Translations under genes and position numbers: made by a program
Notes under the pieces: model-generated
What the model saw: only the letters and a program-made list of their open reading frames with translations
What the model was told of the DNA's origin: nothing
Databases searched by the model: none
In this document: piece by piece, positions 19,101 through 28,721 of the stretch
Layout of the letters: every line of letters starts with the position of its first letter
Numbering within the stretch: the first letter of the stretch is position 1
From: Devosia sp. MC521
GTDB taxonomy: Bacteria; Pseudomonadota; Alphaproteobacteria; Rhizobiales; Devosiaceae
Assembly: GCF_014127105.1 (NCBI RefSeq)
Contig: NZ_CP059902.1
Coordinates: 1,583,001-1,647,000 of the forward strand
Length of the DNA stretch: 64,000 nucleotides
Direction of reading: 5' to 3'

Positions 19101-20470
19101 CCACGAGAGCCGAGGACGCAGCGACAAGCCGGCACACACGCCCGTTTGCGCGTTTCGAATGGATGATTGCTGGGCGCTATTTGCGCGCCCGCCGCAAGGA
19201 AGCTTTCATCTCCGTTATTGCCTCCCTCACCATGGTGGGGGTGGCGATAGGCGTGGCGACATTGATTGTCGTCATGTCCGTCATGAACGGGTTTCGTGGG
19301 GAGCTTCTCGACAAAATCCTCGGCCTTAATGGGCATTTCACCGCCCATCCTATCGAAAGCCAGTTCACCGACTATCAGGAGACGGTGAGCAAGATTGAAG
19401 CTGTCAACGGGGTTTCCTATGCAGTGACTTTCGTAGAGGGTCAGGTTTTGGCCAGTGGTCGCGGCGCCTCTTCAGGCGTCGTGGTCCGTGGCATTGACGA
19501 AGCCAACCTCAAAAAGCTCAATCTGCTGTACAACTCGGCAGAGCAGGGCGGTTTTGACCAATGGGATGATAGCCGCGGAGTCGCTATCGGCTATCGCCTG
19601 GCCCAACAGCTGGGCGTCGGGCTTGGTGACGAAGTGCAGATCATTAATCCCGATGGATCAATGACGCCCTTTGGCTCCACGCCGCAGATCCGCTCTTACA
19701 CGGTCAATGTCGTCTACAATGTCGGCATGGTCGAGTTTGACAGCCTCTACATGTACATGCCGCTCGAGCCCGCTCAGGACTATTTCAAAATGGTCGACGA
19801 GGTGCTCAAGCCCGGGCAGGAGCCACTCGACCCGCTGGCCAGCGACGAAGAAATCGACGCTGCCTATGAGCGTATTGGTCGCGTGTCAGCTATGGAAATT
19901 TTCATCGACGACCCCGACAACATTGCCGTGATGCGCGACCGTATCGCCGCCGTCGATGGACTGCGCCCGTTAATCCTCACTGATTGGCGTCAGCGCAACG
20001 AGACGTTCTTCTCTGCCTTGCAGGTCGAACGTGTGGTGATGTTCACCATTCTCTCGATGATCATCCTCGTTGCCGCTTTCAACATCATCTCCAGCCTCAT
20101 CATGCTGGTGAAGGACAAGGGTGCCGATATCGCCGTGCTGCGCACAATGGGCGCAACACGGGGTTCGATCATGCGCATCTTCTGCATTACCGGCACAGCC
20201 ATTGGTTTTATTGGCACCATCACTGGCTTTTTGCTGGGCTTGGTCATTGCGTCGAATGCCGAGAATATTCGCTTGTTTATCTCCAACACATTCGGTGTGA
20301 CGCTCTTCCCACCAGACGTGTTTTTCCTCTCGAGCCTGCCAAGCCGCGTTGATTACACAGAAGTCACGGTAATCGTGGTTATGGCGCTGAGCCTGAGTTT
20401 CCTCGCGACGCTCTATCCAGCTTGGCGTGCGGCCCAGTATGACCCAGTGGAGGCTTTGCGCTATGAATAA
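19097..20470 (+). CDS. lolC: Lipoprotein-releasing ABC transporter permease LolC/LolE (TTG start)
   Basis: This 457-aa inner-membrane permease has one N-terminal helix after the conserved [23 protein letters not shown] segment, a large periplasmic MacB-like domain, and three C-terminal FtsX-family helices ending [19 protein letters not shown]. With LolD it extracts outer-membrane lipoproteins from the inner membrane. In alphaproteobacteria a single such permease usually replaces the LolC/LolE pair. The TTG at 19097 overlaps the proS stop; an ATG at 19163 is the alternative and would remove 22 residues. Confidence 0.92.
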   Translation: MTTRAEDAATSRHTRPFARFEWMIAGRYLRARRKEAFISVIASLTMVGVAIGVATLIVVMSVMNGFRGELLDKILGLNGHFTAHPIESQFTDYQETVSKIEAVNGVSYAVTFVEGQVLASGRGASSGVVVRGIDEANLKKLNLLYNSAEQGGFDQWDDSRGVAIGYRLAQQLGVGLGDEVQIINPDGSMTPFGSTPQIRSYTVNVVYNVGMVEFDSLYMYMPLEPAQDYFKMVDEVLKPGQEPLDPLASDEEIDAAYERIGRVSAMEIFIDDPDNIAVMRDRIAAVDGLRPLILTDWRQRNETFFSALQVERVVMFTILSMIILVAAFNIISSLIMLVKDKGADIAVLRTMGATRGSIMRIFCITGTAIGFIGTITGFLLGLVIASNAENIRLFISNTFGVTLFPPDVFFLSSLPSRVDYTEVTVIVVMALSLSFLATLYPAWRAAQYDPVEALRYE

Positions 20471-21149
20471 GCCTCACCTAAAACTCTCTGCTGTTCACCG
20501 TCACTACGGCGAAGGGGAGCGTTTGGTTCGCGTACTCGACGCTGCCGATCTCACGGTCGAAAGCGGCGAGCTCGTCGCCTTGGTCGCCCCTTCTGGTGCC
20601 GGCAAGTCGACCCTGCTGCATCTCTGTGGTCTTCTCGAATCCCCGCAAGAAGGGGAAGTCGAAATCATTGGGGAGAAGACCAGCCAAATGGGGGACCGCG
20701 CCCGCACGCAGTTGCGCCGTACCACTGTTGGCTATGTCTATCAGTTCCATCATCTGTTGCCAGAATTCACCGCCTTGGAGAATGTAACTCTGCCACAGTT
20801 GATCGCTGGAGTGGATCAGAAGGCGGCCGAAACTCGGGCTATGGAACTGCTCAGCCTGCTCAATGTCGGCCATCGTGCGTCGCACCGTCCGGCAGAGCTT
20901 TCCGGGGGGGAACAGCAACGTGTCGCCATCGCCCGCGCCGCAGCGAACCGTCCTCGCGTTATCCTTGCCGATGAGCCGACCGGCAACCTAGACCCTGAGA
21001 CCAGCGATCTGGTGTTTGAAGCCCTCAAAAGCCTCATACGCAACGAAGGTGCAGCCGCGCTGATCGCAACGCATAATTATGATCTCGCGCGACGTGCCGA
21101 TCGTATCGTCACCATCCGGAACGGATTGGTCGTCCCGCACACGGTCTAA
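20463..21149 (+). CDS. lolD: Lipoprotein-releasing ABC transporter ATP-binding protein LolD
   Basis: This 228-aa ATPase powers the LolC-type permease. Walker A is [12 protein letters not shown], the signature is [14 protein letters not shown] and Walker B is [13 protein letters not shown], in normal order and spacing. The ATG at 20463 lies eight bases inside the lolC 3' end, giving coupled translation. A strong terminator follows. Confidence 0.95.
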   Translation: MNKPHLKLSAVHRHYGEGERLVRVLDAADLTVESGELVALVAPSGAGKSTLLHLCGLLESPQEGEVEIIGEKTSQMGDRARTQLRRTTVGYVYQFHHLLPEFTALENVTLPQLIAGVDQKAAETRAMELLSLLNVGHRASHRPAELSGGEQQRVAIARAAANRPRVILADEPTGNLDPETSDLVFEALKSLIRNEGAAALIATHNYDLARRADRIVTIRNGLVVPHTV

Positions 21150-21175
21150 CCCCGACACTCATTTGCGCAAAACTC

Positions 21176-21210
21176 GCCCCGGCATGGTTTCCTGCCGGGG
21201 CTTTTCTTTT
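21176..21210 (+). terminator. Rho-independent terminator after lolD
   Basis: A 9-bp perfect stem GCCCCGGCA / TGCCGGGGC (21176-21101+ end 21201) with an eight-base loop is followed directly by TTTTCTTTT. It ends the proS-lolCD transcript and isolates the small SOS-type gene and dnaE downstream. Confidence 0.9.
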
Positions 21211-21306
21211 GCCAATCCGTGTCGCCGAATCTTAACGGCCGTACGCGGTTCCTAACGATTTCCTAACCAGTTTCGCGGTGTTCCCGGTTTCACCAGTGTT
21301 CCCATC

Positions 21307-21335
21307 TGGACTAGAACATAAATGGAACATATAAG
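21307..21335 (+). promoter_or_regulatory. Promoter with LexA box in its spacer
   Basis: A -35-like TGGACT (21307-21312) and a -10-like TATAAG (21330-21335) are 17 bases apart. The spacer holds GAAC-ATAAATG-GAAC (21314-21328), an exact match to the alphaproteobacterial LexA operator (GAAC-N7-GAAC). A third GAAC at 21335-21338 has six-base spacing and is probably irrelevant. LexA bound here would block RNA polymerase directly. The layout copies the lexA promoter at 50020-50048. Transcription would start near 21342. Confidence 0.78.
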
Positions 21336-21363
21336 AACAAACAGTGAAACACGGAGTTCAAAA

Positions 21364-21462
21364 ATGCTCGATTTCGTTAAAGACCTCGCTGCCTTTGTCA
21401 CCCTTGGCGCTTTCACCGTCGCGTCCCTGACTTGGGTCGACATTCTCACCCATTTCGCGTGA
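21364..21462 (+). CDS. 32-residue single-helix membrane protein, predicted SOS-induced
   Basis: This short ORF starts at ATG 21364, with GGAG seven bases upstream, and stops at TGA 21460-21462. It encodes 32 residues: a polar start MLDFVKDL, then one hydrophobic stretch through residue ~28 containing AAFVTLGAFTVASLTW, and a short tail DILTHFA. That fits a single inner-membrane helix. It follows a promoter with a LexA box. Caulobacter SidA, a 29-aa SOS-induced inner-membrane division inhibitor acting on FtsW/FtsN, is the known parallel. The similarity here is in size, topology and control only; no sequence homology is claimed. Whether dnaE, 75 bases downstream, shares the transcript is open. 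Confidence 0.72.
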   Translation: MLDFVKDLAAFVTLGAFTVASLTWVDILTHFA

Positions 21463-21537
21463 TCGGTTGTGGAAGTCGGTAAACCGTGGTTTGACCAAAG
21501 AGGCTGACTGTCTGAAGGTCAGACTCAGGAGAACCTC

Positions 21538-24500
21538 ATGCGCGGCCCTGGCTTTATTCACCTTCACGTACACTCTGCCTTCTCTCTGCTCGAAGGCGCG
21601 ATCCAGCTTGAGAACATTCTCAAGATGGCAGTCGAAGACGAGCAACCCGCCTTGGGGCTGGCAGACACAAGCAATCTTTTCGGTGCCTTGGAGTTCTCCG
21701 AGAAGGCCACGAAGAAGGGCATCCAGCCGCTGATCGGTATGGAAATGCAAATCGACTTCGCCGCTGCGGAAGAGCGCATAAGTGAGCGCGGACATGTGGC
21801 GTGGTCCGGAAAATCCAGCGTTGTGCTGATGGCGCAATCGGAGGAGGGGTTCGCCAATCTCTCTCGACTTGTGTCTAAAGCCTATATGGAAATGGACGGC
21901 GAAATTGGTCTGGCGCGGGCCCAGCTCGATTGGCTTAACTCCGACAGTCTTGCTGGCCTGATCTGTCTCTCTGGTGGCCCAGAGGGCGCCATTGATATGC
22001 CATTCGCCATGGGCCAGGACGCTAATGCAACGCGCCGCCTCGATCGGCTGGCCGATCTGTTTGGCGATCGTTTCTACATCGAAGTTCAGCGTCACGGCCG
22101 CACCAGCGAAGCTATTGTTGAACCGAAGCTCATCGATTACGCCTATCGTAAGGGCATTCCGCTCGTCGCGACGAATGAGCCTTTCTTCAAATCTGCCAAA
22201 GAATACGAGGCGCACGACGCTCTGCTGGCAATCGCCGGTAGTTCCGTTATCGCGCAAACCGAACGGCGCAAGCTGAACGACCAATATTATTTCAAGACTC
22301 GTGCGGAGATGATCGAGCTGTTCTCGGATCTTCCAGAGGCACTCGATAGCACGATTGAGATCGCCCAGCGCATGGCCTATCGCCCGCGCACACGTGGGCC
22401 CATTCTGCCTAAATTTGCTGCTGGATCGCATCAAACTGAAGATGAGGTTGTAGCGGCTGAAGGTGCGGTCCTCCGGGAGATGGCCGAAGCAGGGCTAAAC
22501 ATGCGTCTCCAGACGACGGGGATTGCGCCAGGTAAAACCGAGCAGGAGTATCGCGACCGGTTGGATTTCGAGCTCACCATTATCGAGCGCATGAAATTTC
22601 CGGGTTATTTCCTGATCGTGGCCGACTTTATCCAGTGGTCCAAAGCGCAGGATATCCCGGTGGGTCCTGGGCGTGGTTCAGGTGCTGGCTCCCTCGTCGC
22701 GTTCGCGCTGACGATTACCGACCTTGATCCCCTGCGTTACAATTTGCTGTTCGAGCGCTTCCTTAATCCGGAACGCGTGTCGATGCCCGACTTTGATATC
22801 GACTTCTGTCAGGATCGCCGTGAAGAGGTGATCCACTACGTTCAAGACAAATACGGCGCCGAACAGGTGGCGCAGATCATTACCTTCGGTACGCTGCAGG
22901 CTCGCGCTGTGTTGCGCGACGTCGGACGCGTATTGCAGATGCCTTACGGGCAAGTTGACCGTATCTGTAAGCTCGTACCGGCGAACCCTGCTGACCCTTG
23001 GTCTGTGGAGCGCACGCTCAAGGAAATCCCGCAGTTTAAGCAGATGGTCGACGAGGATGAGACCGTCGCCCAACTGGTTGAGATTGCGCAGTCACTCGAG
23101 GGCCTGTTCCGTCACGCATCGACCCACGCGGCCGGTATCGTGATTGGTGACCGTCCACTCCAAGAGTTGCTCCCGCTCTACCGAGACCCGCGCTCGGTCA
23201 TGCCGGTCACCCAGTATAATTTGAAGTGGGTGGAGCCCGCGGGCCTAGTTAAGTTCGACTTCCTCGGCCTCAAAACGCTGACGACCATCCGTTACGCCGT
23301 CAACATGGTCAAAAATCGCGGCATTAACATCGATATCGACACGATACCGATCGATGACGCTGCAACCTACAATCTCTACTCTCGTGGCGACACCTACGGC
23401 ATTTTCCAGTTTGAAAGTCCCGGCATGCGTCGCGCGTTGATGGACCTCAAGCCCGACCGTATTGAGGACTTGATCGCTATGAACGCGCTCTATCGTCCGG
23501 GTCCGATGGATAATATCCCGAGCTTCATTGATCGTAAGCACGGCAAGGAAGAGGTGAAGTATCCCCATCCGGCATTGAGTGAAGTGCTCGACGAAACCTA
23601 TGGGATTATCGTCTATCAGGAGCAGGTGATGCAGATCGCCCAGCTTCTGTCCGGCTACTCTCTGGGTGAAGCAGACATGCTGCGCCGCGCGATGGGTAAG
23701 AAGATCAAAGCGGAAATGGATAACCAGCGTATCCGCTTCCGGGATGGTTCTGGTCCGCAAGGCGTAAGCGCAAAGCTTGCCGATGAAATCTTCGATCTTC
23801 TGGCCAAGTTTGCGAACTATGGTTTTAACAAGAGCCACGCGGCCGCTTACGCTTGGGTTTCCTACCAGACAGCCTATTTGAAAGAACACTTTCCGCACGA
23901 GTTCTACGCGGCGTCCATGACCCTCGATATGGCGCAGACCGATAAGCTTTCTGACTTCCGCCGTGAGGCAGGCAAGAAAAAGATTGAGGTCGTTTCTCCG
24001 TGCGTGAACCAATCTGAGGTGCTGTTTTCGGTGAAGAATGATCGCATCCATTACGGCCTTTCGGCCGTGAAGGGTGTTGGTCGTGCCATGGCAGAGCATA
24101 TTGTTGAAGTTCGTGGTGATAAGCCTTTCAAAGACTTAGGTGATTTTGCTCGCAGAATAGATCCGAAAGCGTTGAATAAGCGCACGTTGGAAACTCTGGT
24201 GAGCGCGGGTGCCTTTGATGGCATATCGCCAAGCCGCGAGATCGCCTTTGCAGCAGTCGAAACCATCATTGGTACGGCACAGGCTCTCAATGCCGATCGT
24301 AACAGCGGCCAGGTTTCGATGTTCGACAGCGCCGAAGATCAGCAGTTCCGCCTGCCGACCAATGTTCCAATTTGGAACTCAACAGAGCGTGCCGACAAAG
24401 AGCGTGCTGCCATCGGTTTCCACCTTTCAGCACACCCGCTCGATGCCTACACAGACATGTTCGAAAAGCTCCGGGTACAGAAGTGGGCGGATTTTGAGCG

Positions 24501-24999
24501 CGCGGTAAAAGATGGCGCAGGGGCCGGGCGCTTGGCAGGTACAGTGGCGTCTCGACAGGATCGGCGGACCAAAAAAGGTACGCCGATGATGATTTTGTCG
24601 CTGTCCGACCAGACGGGGACCTTTGAATGCATTGCATTCTCAGAACAGATCAAGGACTTCGGTGAGCTTTTGCAGCCCGGAAGGTCCGTGGTCCTGCAGG
24701 TTGGAGCTGATGAGCGCGATGGCAACGTCAGTCTTCGTCTCGTGTCTGCGCAGCCTATCGAAGGCATGGCGGAGCGTATCGAGCGCCAGTTGACCATCTT
24801 TGTTGAAGATCGCGAGGCCCTTGGGCCGACAGCCGCACAGTTGAAGCGGGGCGGGAACGGCGCTGTGAATTTCGTTGTCATCAGGGATGGTGGAGCGCGT
24901 GAGTACGAGATCGAACTGCCTGGGAAATACCAAGTGACGGCTGAAGTGGCCGGCGGGATCAAGTCTCTGCCTGGTATTACGGATGTGCGCTTCGCATAA
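21538..24999 (+). CDS. dnaE: DNA polymerase III alpha subunit (DnaE1)
   Basis: This is the replicative polymerase (1153 aa). The N-terminal PHP domain begins FIHLHVHSAFSLLEGA; the family C polymerase core has PGRGSGAGSLVAF and the catalytic aspartates in PDFDIDFCQDRREEV; helix-hairpin-helix and OB-fold domains follow (the latter near residues 1000-1080). Length and PHP domain fit DnaE1 rather than the error-prone DnaE2/ImuC. AGGAGA precedes the ATG. A small stem-loop (GTCTGA-AGG-TCAGAC, 21510-21524) sits in the leader. Position after lolCD is conserved in the order. Confidence 0.96.
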   Translation: MRGPGFIHLHVHSAFSLLEGAIQLENILKMAVEDEQPALGLADTSNLFGALEFSEKATKKGIQPLIGMEMQIDFAAAEERISERGHVAWSGKSSVVLMAQSEEGFANLSRLVSKAYMEMDGEIGLARAQLDWLNSDSLAGLICLSGGPEGAIDMPFAMGQDANATRRLDRLADLFGDRFYIEVQRHGRTSEAIVEPKLIDYAYRKGIPLVATNEPFFKSAKEYEAHDALLAIAGSSVIAQTERRKLNDQYYFKTRAEMIELFSDLPEALDSTIEIAQRMAYRPRTRGPILPKFAAGSHQTEDEVVAAEGAVLREMAEAGLNMRLQTTGIAPGKTEQEYRDRLDFELTIIERMKFPGYFLIVADFIQWSKAQDIPVGPGRGSGAGSLVAFALTITDLDPLRYNLLFERFLNPERVSMPDFDIDFCQDRREEVIHYVQDKYGAEQVAQIITFGTLQARAVLRDVGRVLQMPYGQVDRICKLVPANPADPWSVERTLKEIPQFKQMVDEDETVAQLVEIAQSLEGLFRHASTHAAGIVIGDRPLQELLPLYRDPRSVMPVTQYNLKWVEPAGLVKFDFLGLKTLTTIRYAVNMVKNRGINIDIDTIPIDDAATYNLYSRGDTYGIFQFESPGMRRALMDLKPDRIEDLIAMNALYRPGPMDNIPSFIDRKHGKEEVKYPHPALSEVLDETYGIIVYQEQVMQIAQLLSGYSLGEADMLRRAMGKKIKAEMDNQRIRFRDGSGPQGVSAKLADEIFDLLAKFANYGFNKSHAAAYAWVSYQTAYLKEHFPHEFYAASMTLDMAQTDKLSDFRREAGKKKIEVVSPCVNQSEVLFSVKNDRIHYGLSAVKGVGRAMAEHIVEVRGDKPFKDLGDFARRIDPKALNKRTLETLVSAGAFDGISPSREIAFAAVETIIGTAQALNADRNSGQVSMFDSAEDQQFRLPTNVPIWNSTERADKERAAIGFHLSAHPLDAYTDMFEKLRVQKWADFERAVKDGAGAGRLAGTVASRQDRRTKKGTPMMILSLSDQTGTFECIAFSEQIKDFGELLQPGRSVVLQVGADERDGNVSLRLVSAQPIEGMAERIERQLTIFVEDREALGPTAAQLKRGGNGAVNFVVIRDGGAREYEIELPGKYQVTAEVAGGIKSLPGITDVRFA

Positions 25000-25007
25000 A
25001 ACAACGC

Positions 25008-25052
25008 GGGGGAGGTGAGCCGATAGCCCCTCCTCCCCCACTTAGGGGTTTT
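25008..25052 (+). terminator. Hairpins after dnaE, possible terminator
   Basis: GGGGGAGG (25008-25015) can pair with CCTCCCCC (25032-25039). The same C-run can instead pair with GGGG at 25045-25048 in a tight hairpin followed by TTTT. A third stem, CCCGTG/CACGGG, lies at 25063-25080. The hairpins sit just after the dnaE stop. The two competing stems look attenuator-like, though no downstream coding region is near; ordinary dnaE termination is the simplest reading. Confidence 0.5.
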
Positions 25053-25183
25053 CACCCTTGTCCCCGTGATCTCGCACGGGTCTATGTTTGAACAATGCCA
25101 CGGCTGATGTTCTGTTCCCCTAATCAGTCGGGTGAAATTGAGATAAACTTGTCTCGGCACGTCGTAAGCAAGACGTGAGACGC

Positions 25184-25212
25184 TTGCCAAAATAGAGCTT
25201 CTAGCCTATATG
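25184..25212 (+). promoter_or_regulatory. Promoter of rpsB-tsf
   Basis: A -35 TTGCCA (25184-25189) and a -10 TATATG (25207-25212) are separated by exactly 17 bases, a good sigma-70 promoter. It lies about 140 bases before rpsB, leaving a long leader. Confidence 0.7.
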
Positions 25213-25218
25213 GCGCAC

Positions 25219-25352
25219 GCGTTCGGCCCAAGGTCGAGCGTGATCACACACACAAGGCAGGGCTTTTCTTTCGGGGGAAGCCAACCGGTGACAGTCCTAA
25301 CAGACGGTCGCAATTGTCTTGTGGAGGAATCAACCGGTAAAAGGATAGCCCA
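25219..25352 (+). promoter_or_regulatory. Structured 5' leader of rpsB
   Basis: The leader is about 134 bases. It holds a stem at 25261-25282 (GGCTTTTC / GGGGAAGCC with G-U pairs) and an eight-base direct repeat CAACCGGT at 25282-25289 and 25331-25338. Its ACCGGT core is self-complementary, so the two copies can pair and enclose a 43-base segment containing the GTGGAGG stretch. Autoregulation by S2 through its leader is known in other bacteria; by analogy this could be the regulatory site. Confidence 0.45.
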
Positions 25353-26105
25353 ATGGCACTCCCAGAATTCTCCATGCGTCAGCTGCTCGAAGCTGGCGTG
25401 CACTTCGGTCACCAGAAGCATCGCTGGAACCCGAAGATGGAACGCTTCATCTTTGGCGTACGTAACGACATTCATATTCTCGACCTGTCGCAGACCGTTC
25501 CGGCTCTGCAGCGCGCTCTTCAGCTGGTGTCTGACACCGTTGCTGATGGCGGTCGCGTTCTGTTCGTTGGTACCAAACGCCAGGCAGCTCCGCTCGTTGC
25601 AGACGCTGCAAAGCAGTCGGCTCAGTACTTCGTCAACTCGCGTTGGCTCGGTGGTACTCTGACCAACTGGCAGACGATCTCGAACTCCATCTCGCGCCTG
25701 CGCGAACTGGAATCGATGTCTGATGCTGACAAGGCGCTCCGCACCAAGAAGGAACGTCTGATGATGTCCCGTGAACAGGAGCGTCTTGAGCGCGACCTGG
25801 GCGGCATCAAGGACATGGGCAACCTGCCGAACCTCCTGTTCGTGATTGACACGAACAAGGAAGAGAACGCGATTAAGGAAGCTCGTCGTCTGGGCATTCC
25901 GGTTGTCGCAATCGTCGACACCAACTGCGATCCGGATATCGTTGATTACGCTATTCCGGGTAACGACGACGCAAGCCGCGCTCTGGAACTTTATGTTTCG
26001 CTGATCTCCCGTGCAGCTCTCGACGGCATCGCCCGTTCGTCCAGCGCACTGGGTGCAGACCTGGGCGCTTCGAGCGAAGCTCCGGCAGAAGACCTGTCGG
26101 AATAA
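25353..26105 (+). CDS. rpsB: 30S ribosomal protein S2
   Basis: This is ribosomal protein S2 (250 aa), a late-assembling protein between head and body of the 30S subunit that helps bind S1. The N-terminus [21 protein letters not shown] and signatures such as [21 protein letters not shown] and [20 protein letters not shown] are diagnostic. It heads the rpsB-tsf pair. The Ala/Glu/Ser-rich last 20 residues vary among relatives. Confidence 0.98.
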   Translation: MALPEFSMRQLLEAGVHFGHQKHRWNPKMERFIFGVRNDIHILDLSQTVPALQRALQLVSDTVADGGRVLFVGTKRQAAPLVADAAKQSAQYFVNSRWLGGTLTNWQTISNSISRLRELESMSDADKALRTKKERLMMSREQERLERDLGGIKDMGNLPNLLFVIDTNKEENAIKEARRLGIPVVAIVDTNCDPDIVDYAIPGNDDASRALELYVSLISRAALDGIARSSSALGADLGASSEAPAEDLSE

Positions 26106-26127
26106 GCTGCTAACTAATCGTCACAAG

Positions 26128-26151
26128 GCGTGCCTCCTTCGGGAGGCACGC
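26128..26151 (+). terminator. Hairpin between rpsB and tsf
   Basis: A 10-bp perfect stem GCGTGCCTCC / GGAGGCACGC is capped by a TTCG tetraloop, 22 bases after rpsB. Only a weak CCCTTT follows, so it is more likely a partial terminator or mRNA-stabilising element that sets the S2:EF-Ts ratio than a full stop. Confidence 0.65.
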
Positions 26152-26216
26152 TGACCCTTTAGGGTCTTCCAGATACACATTGCGGTTCCGCGAGGGGCCG
26201 CCAAGAGGTGAACCCC

Positions 26217-27143
26217 ATGGAAATCACTGCTGCAATGGTCAAGCAGCTCCGCGACTCGACTGGCGTCGGGATGATGGACTGCAAGAAGGCACTCGCTGAA
26301 ACCAACGGCGACATGGAAGCTGCAATCGATTGGCTGCGCACCCGTGGCCTCGCGAAGGCTGCAAAGAAGGCTGACCGCGTTGCTGCGGAAGGTCTCGTCG
26401 GTGTTGCGACTGCTGGCGCGAAGGCTGCTGTCGTTGAAGTGAACTCTGAAACCGACTTCGTTGCTCGCAACGATCAGTTCCAGAACATCGTGACTGCAAT
26501 TGCTAAGCTTGCACTCGACGCCGATGGCGACGTTGCTAAGCTCGGCGAAATGCCATTCCCAGGCGCTGGCCACTCGGTTTCTGCTGAACTGACCGAAGCG
26601 ATCGCTAAGATCGGTGAAAACATGAACCTGCGCCGCACCCAGACCGTTTCGGTCTCGGATGGCGTGGTCGAAAGCTACATCCACAATGCGGTCAAGCCAG
26701 GCATTGGCAAGATCGGTATTCTGGTTGCTCTCGAATCGACCGGTGACAAGGCAGTCCTGTCTGCACTCGGCAAGCAGCTTGCGATGCACATCGCAGCAGC
26801 CCAGCCACAGGCAATTGCTCCGGAAGAACTGGATCAGGAAGTTGTCGCTCGTGAGCGCGCGATCATTCTTGAACAGGTCAAGGAATCGGGCAAGTCCGCT
26901 GAGATCGCTGAAAAGATGGTCGAAGGCCGCATGCGTAAGTACTTCGAAGAAGTCACGCTGCTGAGCCAGACTTTCGTCATCGACGGCGAAACCAAGGTTG
27001 CAGACGCAATCAAGAACGCTGAGAAGGACGCTGGCGCCCCGATCAAGCTGACCAAGTTCGTGCGTTTCGCTCTCGGCGAAGGCATTGAAAAGGTTGAAAC
27101 TGACTTTGCTGCTGAAGTCGCTGCAACTGCAGGCGTAAAGTAA
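26217..27143 (+). CDS. tsf: Elongation factor Ts
   Basis: This 308-aa factor is the nucleotide exchange factor for EF-Tu. The N-terminal UBA-like domain has the signature [12 protein letters not shown] and the core carries [11 protein letters not shown] start three codons earlier (GTG 26208) is open, but AAGAGGTG at 26203-26210 is correctly spaced for ATG 26217, which gives the standard MEITAAMVK start. Confidence 0.97.
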   Translation: MEITAAMVKQLRDSTGVGMMDCKKALAETNGDMEAAIDWLRTRGLAKAAKKADRVAAEGLVGVATAGAKAAVVEVNSETDFVARNDQFQNIVTAIAKLALDADGDVAKLGEMPFPGAGHSVSAELTEAIAKIGENMNLRRTQTVSVSDGVVESYIHNAVKPGIGKIGILVALESTGDKAVLSALGKQLAMHIAAAQPQAIAPEELDQEVVARERAIILEQVKESGKSAEIAEKMVEGRMRKYFEEVTLLSQTFVIDGETKVADAIKNAEKDAGAPIKLTKFVRFALGEGIEKVETDFAAEVAATAGVK

Positions 27144-27154
27144 GCCATAGTTAC

Positions 27155-27178
27155 GGCGGGTGGACCTTCGGGCCCGCC
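27155..27178 (+). terminator. Stem-loop after tsf
   Basis: GGCGGG (27155-27160) pairs with CCCGCC (27173-27178) around a 12-base loop containing CTTCGG, 12 bases after the tsf stop. There is no T-run, so it may be a 3'-end stabiliser or weak terminator before pyrH, which lies 160 bases on. Confidence 0.45.
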
Positions 27179-27338
27179 CGCTGCTCTCCGGCTGCGGCTA
27201 AGCGTCGGATTGAGCCAGTCTATTGTCTCGTTAAATACCTTGCGCAAACTTTGCCTTCCTTTTTGAGGGCGATTTGCCATAGGGTCTGTCTGGTGTTTCG
27301 CAGACACCGGTTTTACAATTTTGAAAAAGGGTTCGCCG

Positions 27339-28058
27339 ATGTCTTCTGCTTACAAGCGCATACTGCTCAAGGTTTCGGGCGAGGCGCTAGCGGGTGATAA
27401 CTCATTCGGCATAGAGCCAAAGTTTCTCCATGGTGTTGCTGAGCAGATCGCGCAGGTTGCGCGCGATGGTGTTCAGGTGGCCATCGTCGTTGGTGGCGGT
27501 AACATTTTCCGCGGAATGTCTGGTGCTGCTGATGGCACTGACCGCGTCACTGCCGATGCTATGGGCATGTTGGGGACCATGATCAACGCTCTGGCACTGT
27601 CTAACGCGATCTCGCGGCAGGGCCTCAAGGCTAAGCCATTCAGCGCGGCGACCATGCCGTCGGTTGCAGATACATACACCGCCCGTGATGCCAAGCAGGC
27701 CCTTGAAGAGGGATTTGTCGTGGTGCTGGGTGGCGGTACGGGTAATCCCTTCTTCACAACTGATACGGCCTCGACGCTTCGCGCGATCGAGCTGGAATGC
27801 GATGTTGTTCTCAAGGGGACCAAGGTCGATGGCGTGTATTCCGCTGATCCGATGAAGGACCCTACAGCGACGCGTTACGACGCAATCAGCTTTGAAGAGG
27901 TGATTGCTCAGAATCTTAAGGTAATGGACACGTCTGCATTCGCTCTTGCGCGTGACAACGCCATGCCGATCATCGTATATGCGCTGGATGACGCCGCAGG
28001 TCTTACCGGCATCTTGGAAGGTAAGGGCCGTTCCACGATCGTTGGTAAGTCTGCATAA
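27339..28058 (+). CDS. pyrH: UMP kinase
   Basis: This 239-aa amino-acid-kinase-fold enzyme phosphorylates UMP to UDP. Characteristic segments are KRILLKVSGEAL at the start, VVGGGNIFRG, the TADAMGMLGTMINALAL region, and TKVDGVYSADP. The frame is open from TTG 27321, but ATG 27339 has AAAAAGGG at a good distance and gives the usual N-terminus. pyrH-frr-uppS-cdsA is a conserved order. Confidence 0.96.
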   Translation: MSSAYKRILLKVSGEALAGDNSFGIEPKFLHGVAEQIAQVARDGVQVAIVVGGGNIFRGMSGAADGTDRVTADAMGMLGTMINALALSNAISRQGLKAKPFSAATMPSVADTYTARDAKQALEEGFVVVLGGGTGNPFFTTDTASTLRAIELECDVVLKGTKVDGVYSADPMKDPTATRYDAISFEEVIAQNLKVMDTSAFALARDNAMPIIVYALDDAAGLTGILEGKGRSTIVGKSA

Positions 28059-28130
28059 GCCAGCAGCAGAATCTGTCGATGTGCGCTATGATTTGCGCAC
28101 TCGAGAATAGGACTGGAAGGATAACCGACC

Positions 28131-28691
28131 ATGGCATCTGCCTATAACCTCAGCGATCTCAAGACGCGCATGCAGAAGTCGATCGCGTCGCTCAAGGACG
28201 AATTGAGCGGTCTTCGTACGGGTCGCGCAAGCGCCAGCCTCTTGGAGCCAGTTGTTGTTGAAGCCTATGGCTCGCGCATGCCGCTCACCCAGGTGGCGAC
28301 CGTGACTGTCCCTGAGCCGCGTATGCTTTCGGTGCAGGTGTGGGACCGTTCAATGGCTAACGCCGTTGAAAAGGCCATTCGCGATAGCGGTCTCGGTCTG
28401 AACCCAATGGGTGAAGGTCAGGTGATCCGCGTTCCTCTTCCGGAGCTGAACGAACAGCGCCGTAAGGAACTCGCTAAGGTCGCTCACAACTATGCAGAAG
28501 CTGCGCGCGTTGCTGTGCGTCATATTCGACGTGACGGTATGGATGCCCTTAAAAAGGCTGAAAAAGACGGCGACATGAGCCAAGATGACTCGAAGAAGCA
28601 GTCTGAACTTGTTCAGAAGGCCACTGACGATGCTGTTGCAGAAATCGATACGGTCGTAGCAGCAAAAGAACAGGAAATTCTACAGGTTTAA
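28131..28691 (+). CDS. frr: Ribosome recycling factor
   Basis: This 186-aa protein splits post-termination ribosomes together with EF-G. Length is exactly that of the family. Signatures are [31 protein letters not shown] and [16 protein letters not shown]. It lies 72 bases after pyrH with GGAAGGATAACC upstream. Confidence 0.97.
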   Translation: MASAYNLSDLKTRMQKSIASLKDELSGLRTGRASASLLEPVVVEAYGSRMPLTQVATVTVPEPRMLSVQVWDRSMANAVEKAIRDSGLGLNPMGEGQVIRVPLPELNEQRRKELAKVAHNYAEAARVAVRHIRRDGMDALKKAEKDGDMSQDDSKKQSELVQKATDDAVAEIDTVVAAKEQEILQV

Positions 28692-28721
28692 GGCTTGTAG
28701 GTTCCGAGCCTGGAGGGGCTT

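Noticed and set aside
21335..21338. Third GAAC after the LexA box at 21314-21328
   Set aside because: Spacing to the previous GAAC is six, not seven, so it does not make a second proper box.
21538..24999. dnaE as the SOS mutagenesis polymerase DnaE2
   Set aside because: Length, PHP domain sequence and genomic position after lolCD fit the replicative DnaE1; no imuA or imuB is adjacent.
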